The translations under genes and the position numbers were made by a program. Of a stretch of DNA of 64,000 nucleotides, positions 1 through 10,895 are shown one piece after another. The stretch's first letter is position 1; every line of letters starts with the position of its first letter. Source of the DNA: Macrocybe gigantea (lineage: Eukaryota > Basidiomycota > Agaricomycetes > Agaricales > Callistosporiaceae); contig SJRY01000004.1 of assembly GCA_011319805.1 (NCBI GenBank), positions 186,001-250,000 on the forward strand, read 5' to 3'. The notes under the pieces were generated by a model. It was not told where the DNA came from, did no database searches, and saw only the letters and a program-made list of their open reading frames with translations.

Positions 1-1888
1 TCCAGTTGTTTGTCATCCAAAATTTCCATAATTGGCGGGGGAAGATACCTTGTAGCTCTATAAGTTTGAATGTGGCATAGACGGATGGCGAAAAAGCGTA
101 CAGTCGATAACCCCACCACATTGCTTGGAATGAAAGCTTCGTCGTTGAAGGCACCCAGATAATCTTTCCACCATTGTCGCCGGCATCAGATATCAAGCCC
201 TTCCCTCCGCTCCCCCTGGGCTTTGAAGTTCGGTTAGGCCACCGCAACGGACTACCTGGTGACAATCGAACAGGAGACTTGGATCCCGCGCCTTGCTCTT
301 CAAATATGGGTAGAGTAGAAGTGGTTCCCGATGCGGTACTCGCTTCAATGACCGTTGTACTAGTTGTTGCTGTGACACTGACATCTTCTGTGGCTGCGGT
401 TGAAGAAGCACCCGTTTGAGCAGCAGGGCTCCAGGTCATGTTCAGATAATCAACAGACCACTTCCACCATCCGTAAATGCCACCGGGAACGCTTTCAGGA
501 GGACCGGATGGAGACGCCTGGTTTCCAGTCTCATCGATAGTTGTGGCAGATGATACGGAAGAATCAGCCGGAGCTCTAGCGTGCGCGTCCAAAACCACAC
601 TGGCATTACCACCAGCAACGACTTCACCGGCCGCGAGATCAAGATAAGCACCATGGCCAGGGCTGACTGTGCCGTTAGGGCCAACATAATCGGCAAGCTC
701 CACAAGGGAAGAGTTGGTGGGCAAAAGAGGGGAGTACATCATCACGCTGGAGCCGTCCGAGAAAATCTCTCCTCCATTATCGTCGTCGTCTCCATTCCCA
801 GCATTAGGGTCGCGTGAGACGTCGTTATCATCGTCGCCTGGGGTCTTTCCACCGCCTGGCGCAGGTTTCGGAATATCCCGACGTTCGCCAGGCATGGGAT
901 CGGAAGTGGATGGCGGTGGCTTTCCGAGACTCTCCAAAATGCTCCAAACGCTTACTTGGGAGTCTCCGTGACCTTTACCGCCATTCATGATCGTTGCACT
1001 CCAAAGCATCTTGAAAAGGCTCTTGTCCTTCCCTGAATCATCATCACCATCTCCTTCTTCCAGGGGTACTTCGGGAGGGATGGGGCGTCCGGTCTCGGGA
1101 TCTTGCTTGGGAAGTTTCGGAGTAATTTTCTTGGGCGGAGGCGAGGGATCGGAAGGTGAGGAAATCGAGGGGAGTGACTCAATTACTGCTTTGATCTTGT
1201 ACGCGAGAGTGGTTGGCGAAACGGGAGTAGACGAATCTCCATCCTTTCGTTCACCTTGACTCAGTGGCTGAGACGCAGCAGGAGAAGAAGGATGCTGGTC
1301 GAAAAAAGGTGCTTGAGTCGGAAGAACACCTGCAGGGGCCTTGGATAGGTTTGCGTCGTCAACAAAGGTTGGTGCGGGATCCATCTCCTCAGGCAAAGGT
1401 GTTACCAATGCAGCAGATGGTCGGTCGCTGTACGAAGAAGACTTCGCATTTTCTGCTACATTGGAGCCGTGCTTTGGGCCGTAGCTGTCATTGTGGTGGC
1501 GGTTCCGATTATTGAGCTGCTTGAACTGTTTGACAACCTTGGATTCGATCACCCGTTGGCGCAAATTGGCTGCTGGTGACAGAATCTTACGATTTTTTCT
1601 GCCATTGGGACTGTGAGTGCTCTGCACCTGCTGGATACTTTCATAGAGCTCTGCCGTTGTGGCGGAAGTCAAGTCAATGGGACCGGCCGGACTTAGCTCC
1701 TTCGTGGCCAAAACGTTGACGTCGGACTTGGAGGGTGGCACTGTATCAAGCGAGAGTACAGGCCCGGTGCTCTGCTGTGATCCCTGCCGTCCGGACGATT
1801 CTTTACCGGTCGTCAGAATTGCTGTAGATGTGCTAGGTGTGAGTGCCAGCGCGCCGGCAGCATGCACCCTCCCGGCCGGTGTCTCCAT
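1..1888 (-). CDS. 3'-truncated gene for a conserved basidiomycete protein of unknown function
   Basis: Reading the minus strand from an ATG at 1888, with an in-frame TGA two codons upstream, the frame stays open to about position 102 and is rich in Ser, Pro, Thr and Gly, so largely disordered. A 53-nt intron (101 down to 49, GTACGC...CAAG) then joins the frame to a more ordered segment containing YLPPPIMEILDD, which runs off the left edge. The first part holds acidic stretches (GDDDDN) and Trp-rich patches (GIYGWWKWS, MWWGYR). The switch from disordered to aromatic, ordered sequence after the intron resembles a membrane-associated fungal family I remember only as hypothetical. No enzymatic motif is visible and the C-terminus is missing, so no function is assigned. 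Confidence 0.65.
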   Translation of the reverse strand, partial: METPAGRVHAAGALALTPSTSTAILTTGKESSGRQGSQQSTGPVLSLDTVPPSKSDVNVLATKELSPAGPIDLTSATTAELYESIQQVQSTHSPNGRKNRKILSPAANLRQRVIESKVVKQFKQLNNRNRHHNDSYGPKHGSNVAENAKSSSYSDRPSAALVTPLPEEMDPAPTFVDDANLSKAPAGVLPTQAPFFDQHPSSPAASQPLSQGERKDGDSSTPVSPTTLAYKIKAVIESLPSISSPSDPSPPPKKITPKLPKQDPETGRPIPPEVPLEEGDGDDDSGKDKSLFKMLWSATIMNGGKGHGDSQVSVWSILESLGKPPPSTSDPMPGERRDIPKPAPGGGKTPGDDDNDVSRDPNAGNGDDDDNGGEIFSDGSSVMMYSPLLPTNSSLVELADYVGPNGTVSPGHGAYLDLAAGEVVAGGNASVVLDAHARAPADSSVSSATTIDETGNQASPSGPPESVPGGIYGWWKWSVDYLNMTWSPAAQTGASSTAATEDVSVTATTSTTVIEASTASGTTSTLPIFEEQGAGSKSPVRLSPGSPLRWPNRTSKPRGSGGKGLISDAGDNGGKIIWVPSTTKLSFQAMWWGYRLYAFSPSVYATFKLIELQGIFPRQLWKFWMTNNW

Positions 1889-4258
1889 TGTTCAAGACGA
1901 TGTGACGGAAAGGCTATGATAAAGGAGCGAAAGCTGAGAAGGACCACAGTGGAAACCAAAACCCAGGCACGTCGTTGTGTAAGAGCTCTGCATGACTTGA
2001 TCCTGCACCAATCAGGAAACCAACAGCATGCTCGCCGGAATAGAAGATTATATAATCATAATCCTCCACGTCCAATGTCGCATCTCTATGAAACCATAAG
2101 GTAAGTTATGCAAATGTTCAACCAATTCTTGCTATGCCATTGAAGTGGGACAATCAAATGGCGCTAAATGTCAAAGCTCGAAGGCTTGCAAGGAGCTGGG
2201 CATTGCTATCATCGATATGCCCTTTATGATTCACTAAACCGGTAACGGGCTGTCGTAAAATGAGCGATGACGAAAGGAAATGCAGTCCAACATCGCTTGG
2301 CCCATTTGACGTTGCCCAATCTTGGGCCTTCATTGGAATGTATTCAAGTTTTACCTTGCTATCTTTCCGTATTATGAAGGGCGGTGAGCGAGAAACTATA
2401 ACAAGGAACACGCCGGATATCTTCTCTTCGGCTTTCGTCTTGCACATAGGGCGCGGCAGTTCACAGAGAATGGACATCTTTCCGGCACTGGCGGATAGCT
2501 TGGCTCAATGTAAATGGCGGCTATTGTGCGTTTCGGCAAGGGTGAGCGTCAGAAAGGCGTAGAGATCAATTTCTCCGTCGCCGCTGGCTTCATTCAAAAG
2601 TGTGACAGTTTGAGCCTGGCCTATGAATATACGACGCTAGGATCCCTTGAAAACTTCGTTGCCCTTTGCTCTATCATACGAGTTTGTTGACACATACGCC
2701 GAGAGCGAGGTCATCGACGAGTCCAGTAGGACAATTAAGCCGCACAGAGGACAGCCTGTAGGCGCCTCAGAGTGAAATGTAACCCTTTGATACGCAGTAT
2801 CGTAAGAGATAAAGATGCAAGCAGGCGAACTTGATGCAATTTTTGATTGGACGTGTCTGCTTCATTAGCTCTGGGATGCAGACGGGGGTCAGGTACTGGT
2901 GCTGTATGCCCTCCGTCTTCAAAAGAATCAAGATTCAGGTCCAAGCTCCATCCCATTCGGGAGTGAAGTGGCAAAAGACCACACCAAGGTTTGTTGTGTT
3001 TTGACAGTACTTAACGCGCGCGACACCCTGAAGAACGACGACCGAAGAGACATCGCGGAGCACCGACCTAAACGGGAAAGCTTTCGATGCCGAATTTTGA
3101 TCGATATCTTGTGTCTAGACGTGCAACGGCGGTGAATTTCATGTAAAGCATGTGAGACGGAGAGACGGACCTCCATTATCCATCCCACGCCAAGGCAGTA
3201 GCATGCCCATCTCCAGCTTTGAAACAAGAGCTCGAAAAGTTGATGTGAACAGCCAGTTTTGGGCGCGTTATTGCATCTGTGTGTCCAAACAGTTGATACA
3301 GCTGGACTGGACCGATTCATGAGAAGACGGAGCACCGACCATACTGTATTCGACGGCAGGTCCGTCAGACGAAAATGATCACAGGCAGAGAACACATGGC
3401 CTAGAACAACACATGGTAAGAGCGCTCTGCAGGAAGCATGGACAGATCTGTCAACAGAACACGAGGTTCGGTGTTGATGTTGCCGTATGTTGTGTCATAA
3501 ATGACGATTCTCTATCAAACGTGAATGCCGTCGGCGGTAAGACGCGGTCCAAAAGTCCCGGCTAGATCACTTTATCATCGGCACTGGAATCAACGAAAAA
3601 GGCTCCTACCATGATGCCCCGCCTGGTGTCATTCCCGCCTCTGTTTCAGAGTGGGATTTCCTCGTTTCTTCTTACTCGCGAAAAATGCCTGGAAGCTACA
3701 GAATAGCGAATTTACGACACCTTGAGTCATTCCATGAAGAACCGCGTGGAGGAGTGGGTGATCGCCTGGCCATGGTGTTTGTTCCATCGCCTCACACGTG
3801 ATCCAAGAAAAAACAGGTCTCGTCCACACCGAGGCCATTGACATGAAGTCTTCTTCTAACTTCCAACCGAATAGACGACAGATCTTTACGTCGACGCCAC
3901 ACCTATCTCCATCGATGTCTTCAGGAGTTTCTTTACACGGAGGCTCTTTGTCCGTCGAGCTGTTCTTGGTTTGAGTGCTGATTCTCTTTCTAACGCGCTG
4001 AAGCTATAGGTCTTGTGGGCGCATATGCGTATTAACGTCCTCTTTGTATTGATTGCTCATTGTAAGTGAATTTGTTTCGTCCAATTGTCTCAAATCAAGT
4101 AGCATCTTATCTTCACTACACCACCAAGGCCGCTCTCGATCCGCCACATTCAATCACGCGTATGCAGGATTGACAGCGTTCTTCTGCTGGGCTTCATATT
4201 AGAGATCTTCTATTATCCACGGGTCCATGGACCACACTTTTTGCATGGGACGATCGAG
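1889..4258. other. 2.4-kb gene-poor interval
   Basis: Several overlapping open frames of 70-155 codons lie on both strands, but none shows a recognisable family, a signal peptide or a chain of splice-compatible exons. It holds the promoter of the leftward gene at 1888 and, at its right end, that of the secreted-protein gene at 4341. I see nothing else supportable. Confidence 0.5.
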
Positions 4259-4265
4259 TATAAAT
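4259..4265 (+). promoter_or_regulatory. TATA box of secreted M15-like gene copy 1
   Basis: TATAAAT lies 82 bp upstream of the ATG at 4341. The paralogue at 17307 has TATATAA at a similar distance (70 bp), which supports both as core promoter elements. Confidence 0.55.
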
Positions 4266-4340
4266 CGAGCTGTAAATATGAGCTGGTACGTTTTCACCAT
4301 TCCATTTGTTTCTTCACTTTAGCTATCTACCACAGTTACT

Positions 4341-4972
4341 ATGAAGGCATGAGTAACCGGTCCTGCACCATTTGTCTATATTGAAGGCAATTCTTTTTCA
4401 TTTTCTTCTGCAGGTGTTCGAATATGTCCTCACCGTTCTTGGTTTACAAACATACCTGATCACGAGCGGCACGCATCTCACTCAAGCTCAAGCAGAGGCC
4501 CGGCTTATCCCCAACGGAATAAAAGCATCTTCCTCTGGCAAATGCACAAATAAGTCTGTCACAATGACGTCCGATGATTCTGGATTCGATTGACATTGAT
4601 TTTTCAGAAGTAACCCATCATGCACGTCATATTCCGGCATCCTGTCTGGAACCGTCAATGGCGTGATCACGCTGAAGAAAGCGTCAGGCGTGAGTTCGCT
4701 CATCATCACAGGCGGGACTGAGGTGGGCCACGCAAGTGGAACCTACTCCCATGCGAACGGATACAAGGTCGACGTTCAGCATCAGACGAAATTGGACAAT
4801 TACATTCACAAAACGTTCAAGAAGATCGCAAACCGAGGAGACGGATATCCACAATGGAAAGCTGCCAGCGGAAACATTTACTGCGTTCGTCTCTTTTTAT
4901 TTATGTGATTGAAGGATCTTAATTCATCGGATACAGGATGAAGGAACACATTGGGATATCACATACTTCTAA
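4341..4972 (+). CDS. small secreted M15-like (D,D-peptidase motif) protein, copy 1
   Basis: Four exons: 4341-4346, 4414-4553, 4608-4884, 4937-4972, giving 152 aa. The first intron has a GC donor (AAG|GCATGAGT) where the paralogue at 17307 has GT. The other two introns are GT-AG and match the paralogue in position and phase. The first 20 residues form a hydrophobic signal peptide. The core contains H97-x2-G100-x3-D104 (SHANGYKVD) and E143-x2-H146-W147-D148 (EGTHWD). These are the two signatures of the M15/VanX-type zinc D,D-peptidases (HxxGxxxD and ExxHW[ED]). Cys46, Cys54 and Cys141 are conserved between copies. By family knowledge the motifs bind Zn and hydrolyse D-Ala-containing peptides; activity on bacterial peptidoglycan is inference. 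No frameshift or stop; the GC donor is the only oddity. Confidence 0.8.
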
Positions 4973-5425
4973 GAGTTATGACGTTTCCAAACCGATAAGT
5001 GATGTGATGCATCAAGTTAGCGATACACGTACATGCCAAGAACATTTTGTATAGTCGTGGATTCATCCTGATTAAATCATCACTGGAATTGTTGTGCTTT
5101 TCCACATGTTGCGCTGCAGTGGAAGCTCCTGAACTAATCTTAAGAGATTCCAGGCAACGACGCCACACTGAAGCTAATATAAGTATAGGTACGGCGGACT
5201 CTCTGGGATGCCTCGTCAACCGACTAGGCCGAGCAACGGAAGGTGGCGTCACGCGTTGAAGCACGTGCCACGATCGCCTCACGTTTCGTACTTAGTGGCA
5301 ACTGACGGATATTCTTCTCTTGGCGTTCAAACGAATCAATGAAATGGTTGACACCCGTGCTACTCTCGATGTCTATGAAGTATAATCAGACCTCGCCTCC
5401 ACGGAGCTCATCCGTTGCACGTGCA
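4973..5425. other. intergenic flank left of the Copia insertion
   Basis: Holds the 3' flank of secreted-protein copy 1 and ends with the left copy of the Copia target duplication, GTGCA at 5421-5425. No gene seen. Confidence 0.5.
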
Positions 5426-5655
5426 TGTTAGAAACTACGACACGTCCTCAGTCGCGTGGTGAGCGTAGCAACTCTAATACTAACCTACGACACGTCCTGT
5501 AGGTAAACTGTAAGCTATATAGACTGATATGAACGGCGGGCACACATACCTCAGTCGCGTGGTGAGCGTAGCAACTGAGGATGGTGACGCCCGCCGTCAC
5601 GCCTTCTGTAGTGTCCTTATGTAATCCTACGAATCCGCTGCGATGCGTTCCAACA
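5426..5655 (-). repeat. Copia 3' LTR, 230 bp, with internal duplication
   Basis: Starts TGTTAGAAAC and ends GCGTTCCAACA. A 28-bp unit (CCTCAGTCGCGTGGTGAGCG...) is present twice, at 5446-5473 and 5549-5576, 103 bp apart. The right LTR has the unit once and is exactly 103 bp shorter, so one LTR has gained or lost this block by recombination between the units. Confidence 0.9.
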
Positions 5656-5664
5656 CTCCTCCTC
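5656..5664 (-). other. polypurine tract of the Copia element
   Basis: On the coding strand GAGGAGGAG lies immediately before the 3' LTR terminus TGTTGGAAC, the usual position for second-strand priming. Confidence 0.7.
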
Positions 5665-5722
5665 ATCGCGGCGAGTGGAAAGAGAAAAAAAAAAGGCACA
5701 CAGAGAAAACTCCTCCTCAAAC

Positions 5723-7700
5723 TCAGCCCGACACCCCTAACATTTTGCATAAGCGTTCGAAAGAGTCACGCGAGAGCGGCTTAGTGAAGATATCGGCAAC
5801 ATTGTTTTTTGAGTCAATGCGAGCGATCTCGATCTTGCCTGCCTCGACTTGATCACGAATGTAATGATATTTGATGTCGATATGTTTGCTGCGGCTGTGT
5901 AAGACCGGATCCTTCGCCAGGTCCATAGCGCCATTGTTGTCGCAGAACAGGGTTGGTGCCCCAGGTGGCAGTAGAGCAGTCTCCCCGAGAAGCGACCTCA
6001 GCCATGAGAGTTCCCGAGCAGCTTCACAGATAGCAACGTATTCCGCTTCGCAGGAGGACAAAGAGACAGTTTTTTGCTTACGTGATGACCAGGAAATAAC
6101 ACCGGAACCTAGGGAGAAGCAATAGCCCATTGTTGATCGACGAGTGTCAGGGCAGTCTGCATAAGAAGAATCAGAGAAACCGGCTAGAGTGAGAGCATCA
6201 GGTCCTCCCAATGTGAGTTCGAAATCACGAGTGGCAGCCAGGTATCGTGCAACTCGTAAAGCAGCCGTCCAGTGTTCGTCACGGTAACAGTCCAGGAATT
6301 GGGCAAGTTTGGATACTGCAAAGCTTATGTCTGGTCGGGAGCCAACTGCGACGTACATGAGGGAGCCGACAAGGGAGCGGTAAGGGAGAGCCTTCAAGTG
6401 AGCGATTTCGGTGGGGGAAAGCGGCAATGAAGGCGGGCGCTCGAGTTTGATATTGCTATCCATGGGCGTGGAAACCAAGGCACCAGAAGGGCAAAATGTG
6501 GAAACAATGCGATCAATCAGGGCTGTCTGGGATAAATGAAGTGTACGATTTTCGCGATCGCGGCGGATCTGAATGCCGACATGGAATGTTGCCTCACCCA
6601 GGTCCGAGATTTTCCAGAGATCATGCAGTTGCCATTTGAATACTGTGCGTGCGGGTTCCTCTCCCGTGAACAGAAAATCATCAACGTGAACACCAACAAT
6701 GATTTGTCCATCTTTGTCATCCCGCCAGTATACGCAAGGGTCAGACTGGAGCCTCTTAAAGCCGATGGAGATCATGGCTTTGTCAAGAGTCTTGTTCCAA
6801 ATCCGACCACTCTGCTTCATGCCGTAGAGGCCGCGCTGTAGTACCCAGACGTGGTCTGGATTGTCAGGGTCCTCGAAGCACTCGGGCTGCCACATGAAGA
6901 GGGTTTCACCATTGGGCAAGAGGCCGTACAGATAGGCGCCTTTGACATCCGCTTGTTCAACGTCCCAGTCATTTGCCGCTGCAGTGTGAAGGATTGCCCG
7001 TAGAGACTCCATCCGTACTGTTGGTGATGTGGTGTCAACGTAATCTTGACCAAATACCTGTTCGTAGCCTTTGACAACAAGTCGTGCCCTGTAGCGCGTG
7101 GGTTTTCCGTTCCCATCTCGCTTCAAGCGGTAAACCCATTTGCTGCCCAAGATCTTGTGATTCGCAGGCACTGATGACCGTGGGACAAGCTTGTAAACAT
7201 TCATTGATTTAAGCGATTCGAGCTCCTCCTGCATCGCGGCCTTCCAGTGTTCGCAATCGGTGCTGCTTAGGGCTTGTTTCAAGGTCGTAGGGTCCGTAGA
7301 ATTCGAAAGCATGTCAACGGACTCAGCGATGGATGCAGCGAATGCTTCGCTGATGTCCAATTCGTCGTCCATACGAGAGGCAAGGACCTCTTTCCATCTC
7401 TCCTTTTTGGCTGCATGGCGGGCTTGCTTAATTCGCTTTCCTGCTTCTCTGCTCTCCTCAATGGCGCGCTCAGTTCGAGAAGAATATGTGGCCCCTTCAC
7501 AGGCAGCTTTCCATTGAGAAGGAACTCGTTGGCGCCGTGAGCGCCGAACATCAGGATGAGAGTCAGAGTCAGTCGGAGGGCAGGAGGCTTCCTCCAGAAT
7601 TATGCTAGAGTTCGGGGGTAAGCTATCCCCACGATGGGAACAGGCATCCACATCATCGACATCTTCAATCGACACCGGGGGTGGTGTGGCGGGGGTGTTG
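5723..7700 (-). CDS. Copia pol C-terminal part: reverse transcriptase and RNase H
   Basis: About 650 codons. An acidic/basic linker is followed by the Copia RT domain: substrate-binding KWVYRLKRDGNG, QADVKGAYL, and the catalytic box as HVDD (GVHVDDFLFTG) rather than the usual YVDD. RNase H follows (SWSSRKQKTVSLSSCEAEY, FCDNNGAMDLAKDP, HIDIKYHYIRDQV). The frame ends in the tag at 5723. No in-frame ATG is needed, because in the family this is translated as part of one gag-pol. Here it is offset by one base from the integrase frame ending at 7600, in a C-rich stretch (about 7600-7700), so the polyprotein is broken or requires a frameshift. Confidence 0.9.
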
Positions 7701-10425
7701 TGGTAGGCGGGAGGCTTTCATGGCTTTCGATGAATTGTACATTGAAGCTTTCCATGATGTGGTGCGATTCGCGGTGGTATAAACGATATGCTTTTGACGA
7801 CGCGGAGTAACCAATCAGGACACATTCAAAGGAGCGAGCATAGATTTTCGGATTGTGTTTATCCTGTATTAAGACAAATGCCCAGCAGCCGAACTCACGG
7901 AGTGGAGAAAGGTCAGGAGGGCTGCCATACCATAATTCGTGAGGCGTCACTTTCAGACTTTTACTCGGGCTGAGGTTGCCAAGATAGGCAGCAGTGCGGG
8001 CACATTCATCCCATAAAAAGGCGGGGAGGTTGGCTTGAAGGCGCATGGCCCGAGCCCGTCCCATGACAGTCCTGTGTGTTCGTTCGACCTTCCCAATATG
8101 AGCCGAGGTGTGGGGCGCGGAAGTTTGGAACATGTATCCTTCGTGATCGCACCAACTCTTAAAATCGCTGCTGGCTGCAATTTCACCATGATCTAGACGG
8201 AACACACCAACACGGAGACCACAGGATGCCTCAGCTTTTCTAGACCAGATCTGGAGGGCAGGTAACGCATCGGATTTCTCCTTAAGGGGCACGGACCAAA
8301 CAAAGGAAGAGTAGTCGTCGACAATGTGCATGAGGTACTTATTATGTGTCGTAGACAAAACAGCCTCTGGGCCAGTAAGGTCCACCCAAACAATTCCCAG
8401 TCGTCTGTCAGAACGATCTCCTGCGCGGGACTTTGGAACACGGGAAAGGACCTGTTTCCCCATGATGCAGTGTTCACATTTGTCCGGGCGAGTGGAGAGG
8501 TTGATGGGCATACCTGACGAGAGGTTGTTTTTCGAGAGATCCATGATGGATTGATAGTTGACATGACCGAGACGTTTGTGCCAGGTAGCCAGAGTCGGTT
8601 TTTGAAGGGCGCTATAGGAGTGTTCGACTAGGAAATGATCCCAGTGTGTAAGAGCATAAAGGTTTTTGTTGCGGGAAACGAGACGGGAACCAGACGCGAT
8701 ATGACCACCAGAGCGGTCGACAAGGCGAACACCAGTGTCGTCGAAAAGAACTCTGCACGGAAGGCTGTCAACCAATTCACCAACAGAGAGGAGTCGTACA
8801 GAGGCATTCGGGATGTACAGGACATTCTCCAAGGTGATACTTGAACCTTTCGCAATGGTTAAGCGGATGGAGCCAATGCCGACTGCTGTTACGGACGATC
8901 CACCAATGCCCTTGACAGTTCTGTCCTGTATAGGGCGTAGCGCGAGGAAGTCGGAGCGGACAGGTGATATATGTGTGGTGCAGCCGCTATCAATGAGGAA
9001 GGGGCAGTTGTCGTTTGTAATCGGTGTGCATCGAAGGTGGTGCGGTAAAGTGGAGACAGTGATACCACTCATGTCAAATGGCCGTTGCATCACCGTCCAA
9101 TTGACAGAGCTTCTTAGTTCACCTTGAACGTCGAGCCAGGCAGTCGCCGCGTATTCGATGATGTCAGCCGGAGTCATCGCATCCTTGACAATGTCGTCGA
9201 AGGATTCAGTGGCGAGATTGCTGATTTCGACGATAGAGGCAGAAGGCATGGCGCTAGCGGCAGGTAGTGGGGGAGGGATGTTGCTGAGGTGTTCAATAGA
9301 GTTGGTGTCCATGTCCACGAGGTAGGCACGGTTATTCATGTCATAATATACGCGTCGGTTGGGTTTGTATGGTGTGATATTCTGTGACGAGATGCTGGGG
9401 GTGGCCTTTTGATCCTTTGTCTGTCCGTCTTTCTGGTCCTGTGTTTCGGGTTTCTTCCCTCGAGCTGCTCGAGCTGCCTTCTTCGCTTCATCAATTGTAT
9501 GTCCAAACATTCCGCCTCCTTTTCTGATGCAAAAGGGTAAAGTATGGCCGACAGGTTCCCGGCAGTTCGAGTTAGTGCAGACGGCACGAGAGCGGATTGA
9601 GCTTTGTGCAGTCATGGCCTCCTCCTCACGGCGTTGAACATGTTGCTCGAGTTCCAGATGTTGGATGATGTGCGACGACGTGAAGGGGTTGTTATGCGAA
9701 GCGCCCGAGATGCCACTGATCACCGCGTCTCGAATCGTGTGCATATCAGGGGAGGAGAGGGCGAACAGCATCAAGATGACACAAAAGTCCTCGGCGGAGG
9801 GGGCACCCATCTCCCAGATGCGCCGATTGATGTCCTGGATTCTGTTAGTTGTCTGCGCGAAGGGGGTAGCTCGTGAATAGCGAATGGTGAAGGCTTCCTG
9901 GATGAGGCGCATTTGTACAACAGGTCCTTGCTTTGTATGCCGTGCTATGAGGCTGGTCCAAGCCTCGCATGCACTGGGGCTGTCCTCGATGAGTTTCAAT
10001 TCGGCGGGGGAGCATTTGGAGTAAATGTATGCACGAACGAGGTTGTCGTTCCGCATCCAGTTCCTATATGCGCGCGGTTCGATTTCTAGAGGCGGTCGGG
10101 GGATAGTTCCGAGCGCATATTCGTCGAGGCCATTGCTCAACGTGAGAGTGCGGAGCATTTGTTTGCTCCAGCTATTCCAGTTGCCGCTATCGAGGTTGAG
10201 CTCAGCATGCGAGCCCCAGCTGCTATCAGAGATCCTTTCAGGGGTGACAGAGGGGTGTGTGATGTCGCTGGCAAGGGGTGTGGGAGCAGGTCCCTGCGGA
10301 GGCAGAGGGGTTGAAGGCCCAGAGTCGGAACTGGATTCAGGCATGCTACGGTATCGCGAGGCGCGAGAAGGCGGAGGAAGCTCGTGGAAGAAAACAGGGC
10401 CGTGACTGCGAGTCGCGGCGGGCAT
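7600..10425 (-). CDS. Copia gag-protease-integrase
   Basis: 941 codons from the ATG at 10425. The N-terminal part is Gag (UBN2/retrotran_gag type, WNSWSKQMLRTL...WTSLIARHTK) with a Cys/His cluster (CTNSNC...GHTLPFC). The protease active site is FLIDSGCTTHIS. Then come the GAG-pre-integrase HKRLGHVNYQ...CEHCIMGK and the integrase core with Asp in WVDLTGP and Asp in FRLDHGE. The final acidic residue is in GKVERTHR. Products would form the particle, process the polyprotein and insert the cDNA. The frame leaves the RT frame at about 7600-7700 (one-base offset). The start lies about 90 bp downstream of the reconstructed primer-binding site, as expected. Confidence 0.92.
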   Translation of the reverse strand: MPAATRSHGPVFFHELPPPSRASRYRSMPESSSDSGPSTPLPPQGPAPTPLASDITHPSVTPERISDSSWGSHAELNLDSGNWNSWSKQMLRTLTLSNGLDEYALGTIPRPPLEIEPRAYRNWMRNDNLVRAYIYSKCSPAELKLIEDSPSACEAWTSLIARHTKQGPVVQMRLIQEAFTIRYSRATPFAQTTNRIQDINRRIWEMGAPSAEDFCVILMLFALSSPDMHTIRDAVISGISGASHNNPFTSSHIIQHLELEQHVQRREEEAMTAQSSIRSRAVCTNSNCREPVGHTLPFCIRKGGGMFGHTIDEAKKAARAARGKKPETQDQKDGQTKDQKATPSISSQNITPYKPNRRVYYDMNNRAYLVDMDTNSIEHLSNIPPPLPAASAMPSASIVEISNLATESFDDIVKDAMTPADIIEYAATAWLDVQGELRSSVNWTVMQRPFDMSGITVSTLPHHLRCTPITNDNCPFLIDSGCTTHISPVRSDFLALRPIQDRTVKGIGGSSVTAVGIGSIRLTIAKGSSITLENVLYIPNASVRLLSVGELVDSLPCRVLFDDTGVRLVDRSGGHIASGSRLVSRNKNLYALTHWDHFLVEHSYSALQKPTLATWHKRLGHVNYQSIMDLSKNNLSSGMPINLSTRPDKCEHCIMGKQVLSRVPKSRAGDRSDRRLGIVWVDLTGPEAVLSTTHNKYLMHIVDDYSSFVWSVPLKEKSDALPALQIWSRKAEASCGLRVGVFRLDHGEIAASSDFKSWCDHEGYMFQTSAPHTSAHIGKVERTHRTVMGRARAMRLQANLPAFLWDECARTAAYLGNLSPSKSLKVTPHELWYGSPPDLSPLREFGCWAFVLIQDKHNPKIYARSFECVLIGYSASSKAYRLYHRESHHIMESFNVQFIESHESLPPTTTPPPHHPRCRLKMSMMWMPVPIVGIAYPRTLA

Positions 10426-10508
10426 ACAACGAGGGACCTAAATGGAGAGGACACGGATGGAGGTGCACAAAGGGAATTGCAGAGGACGCGAGATAGTTAC
10501 AGATGGCC

Positions 10509-10515
10509 CATAACC
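10509..10515. repeat. left 7-bp target duplication of the nested transposon
   Basis: CATAACC immediately precedes the terminal inverted repeat CCCAGTG and recurs immediately after the other end at 16730-16736. Confidence 0.8.
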
Positions 10516-10562
10516 CCCAGTGACAATCGGATCTGCAGTGATCTGCGACGAACGGGAATATT
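10516..10562 (+). repeat. left terminal inverted repeat of the tnp2 transposon
   Basis: Begins CCCAGTGACAATCGG and is matched, with mismatches, by the reverse complement of 16683-16729. Confidence 0.75.
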
Positions 10563-10895
10563 CGGGAGGATGGTGGAATGCAGAGGATGCCCGATCGGGA
10601 TAAGGCGTGCAGATTTACATCTGCAAATTCCTGCACTCGTTTTCGAAGTAGCTCAGAAATCTTCTGTTCCTATCTGCAGTCATCCGTAGTATTCAGGAAT
10701 ACGCATAATTGTCATTTTCAGAATGCTCTACAGTATTTTACAGTAATCTACAGTAATTATCGGAGTCCGTCGGCCCTTTCCTGCACTCCTCCTGCAATAC
10801 CGATACACGTACCCAATCGACCACTTTTGCTAAGTCCGTCTATGAAGAAAATTTCAGCAGGACTCAACAATGAATGAAAAAAAAATGCACGACAT

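Noticed and set aside
2154..3395. Open frames of 80-155 codons on both strands
   Set aside because: Overlapping, family-less translations with no splice-compatible partners.
5426..5655. Internal 28-bp direct repeats as a CRISPR-like or satellite array
   Set aside because: Only two copies inside an LTR, explained by duplication of part of the LTR.
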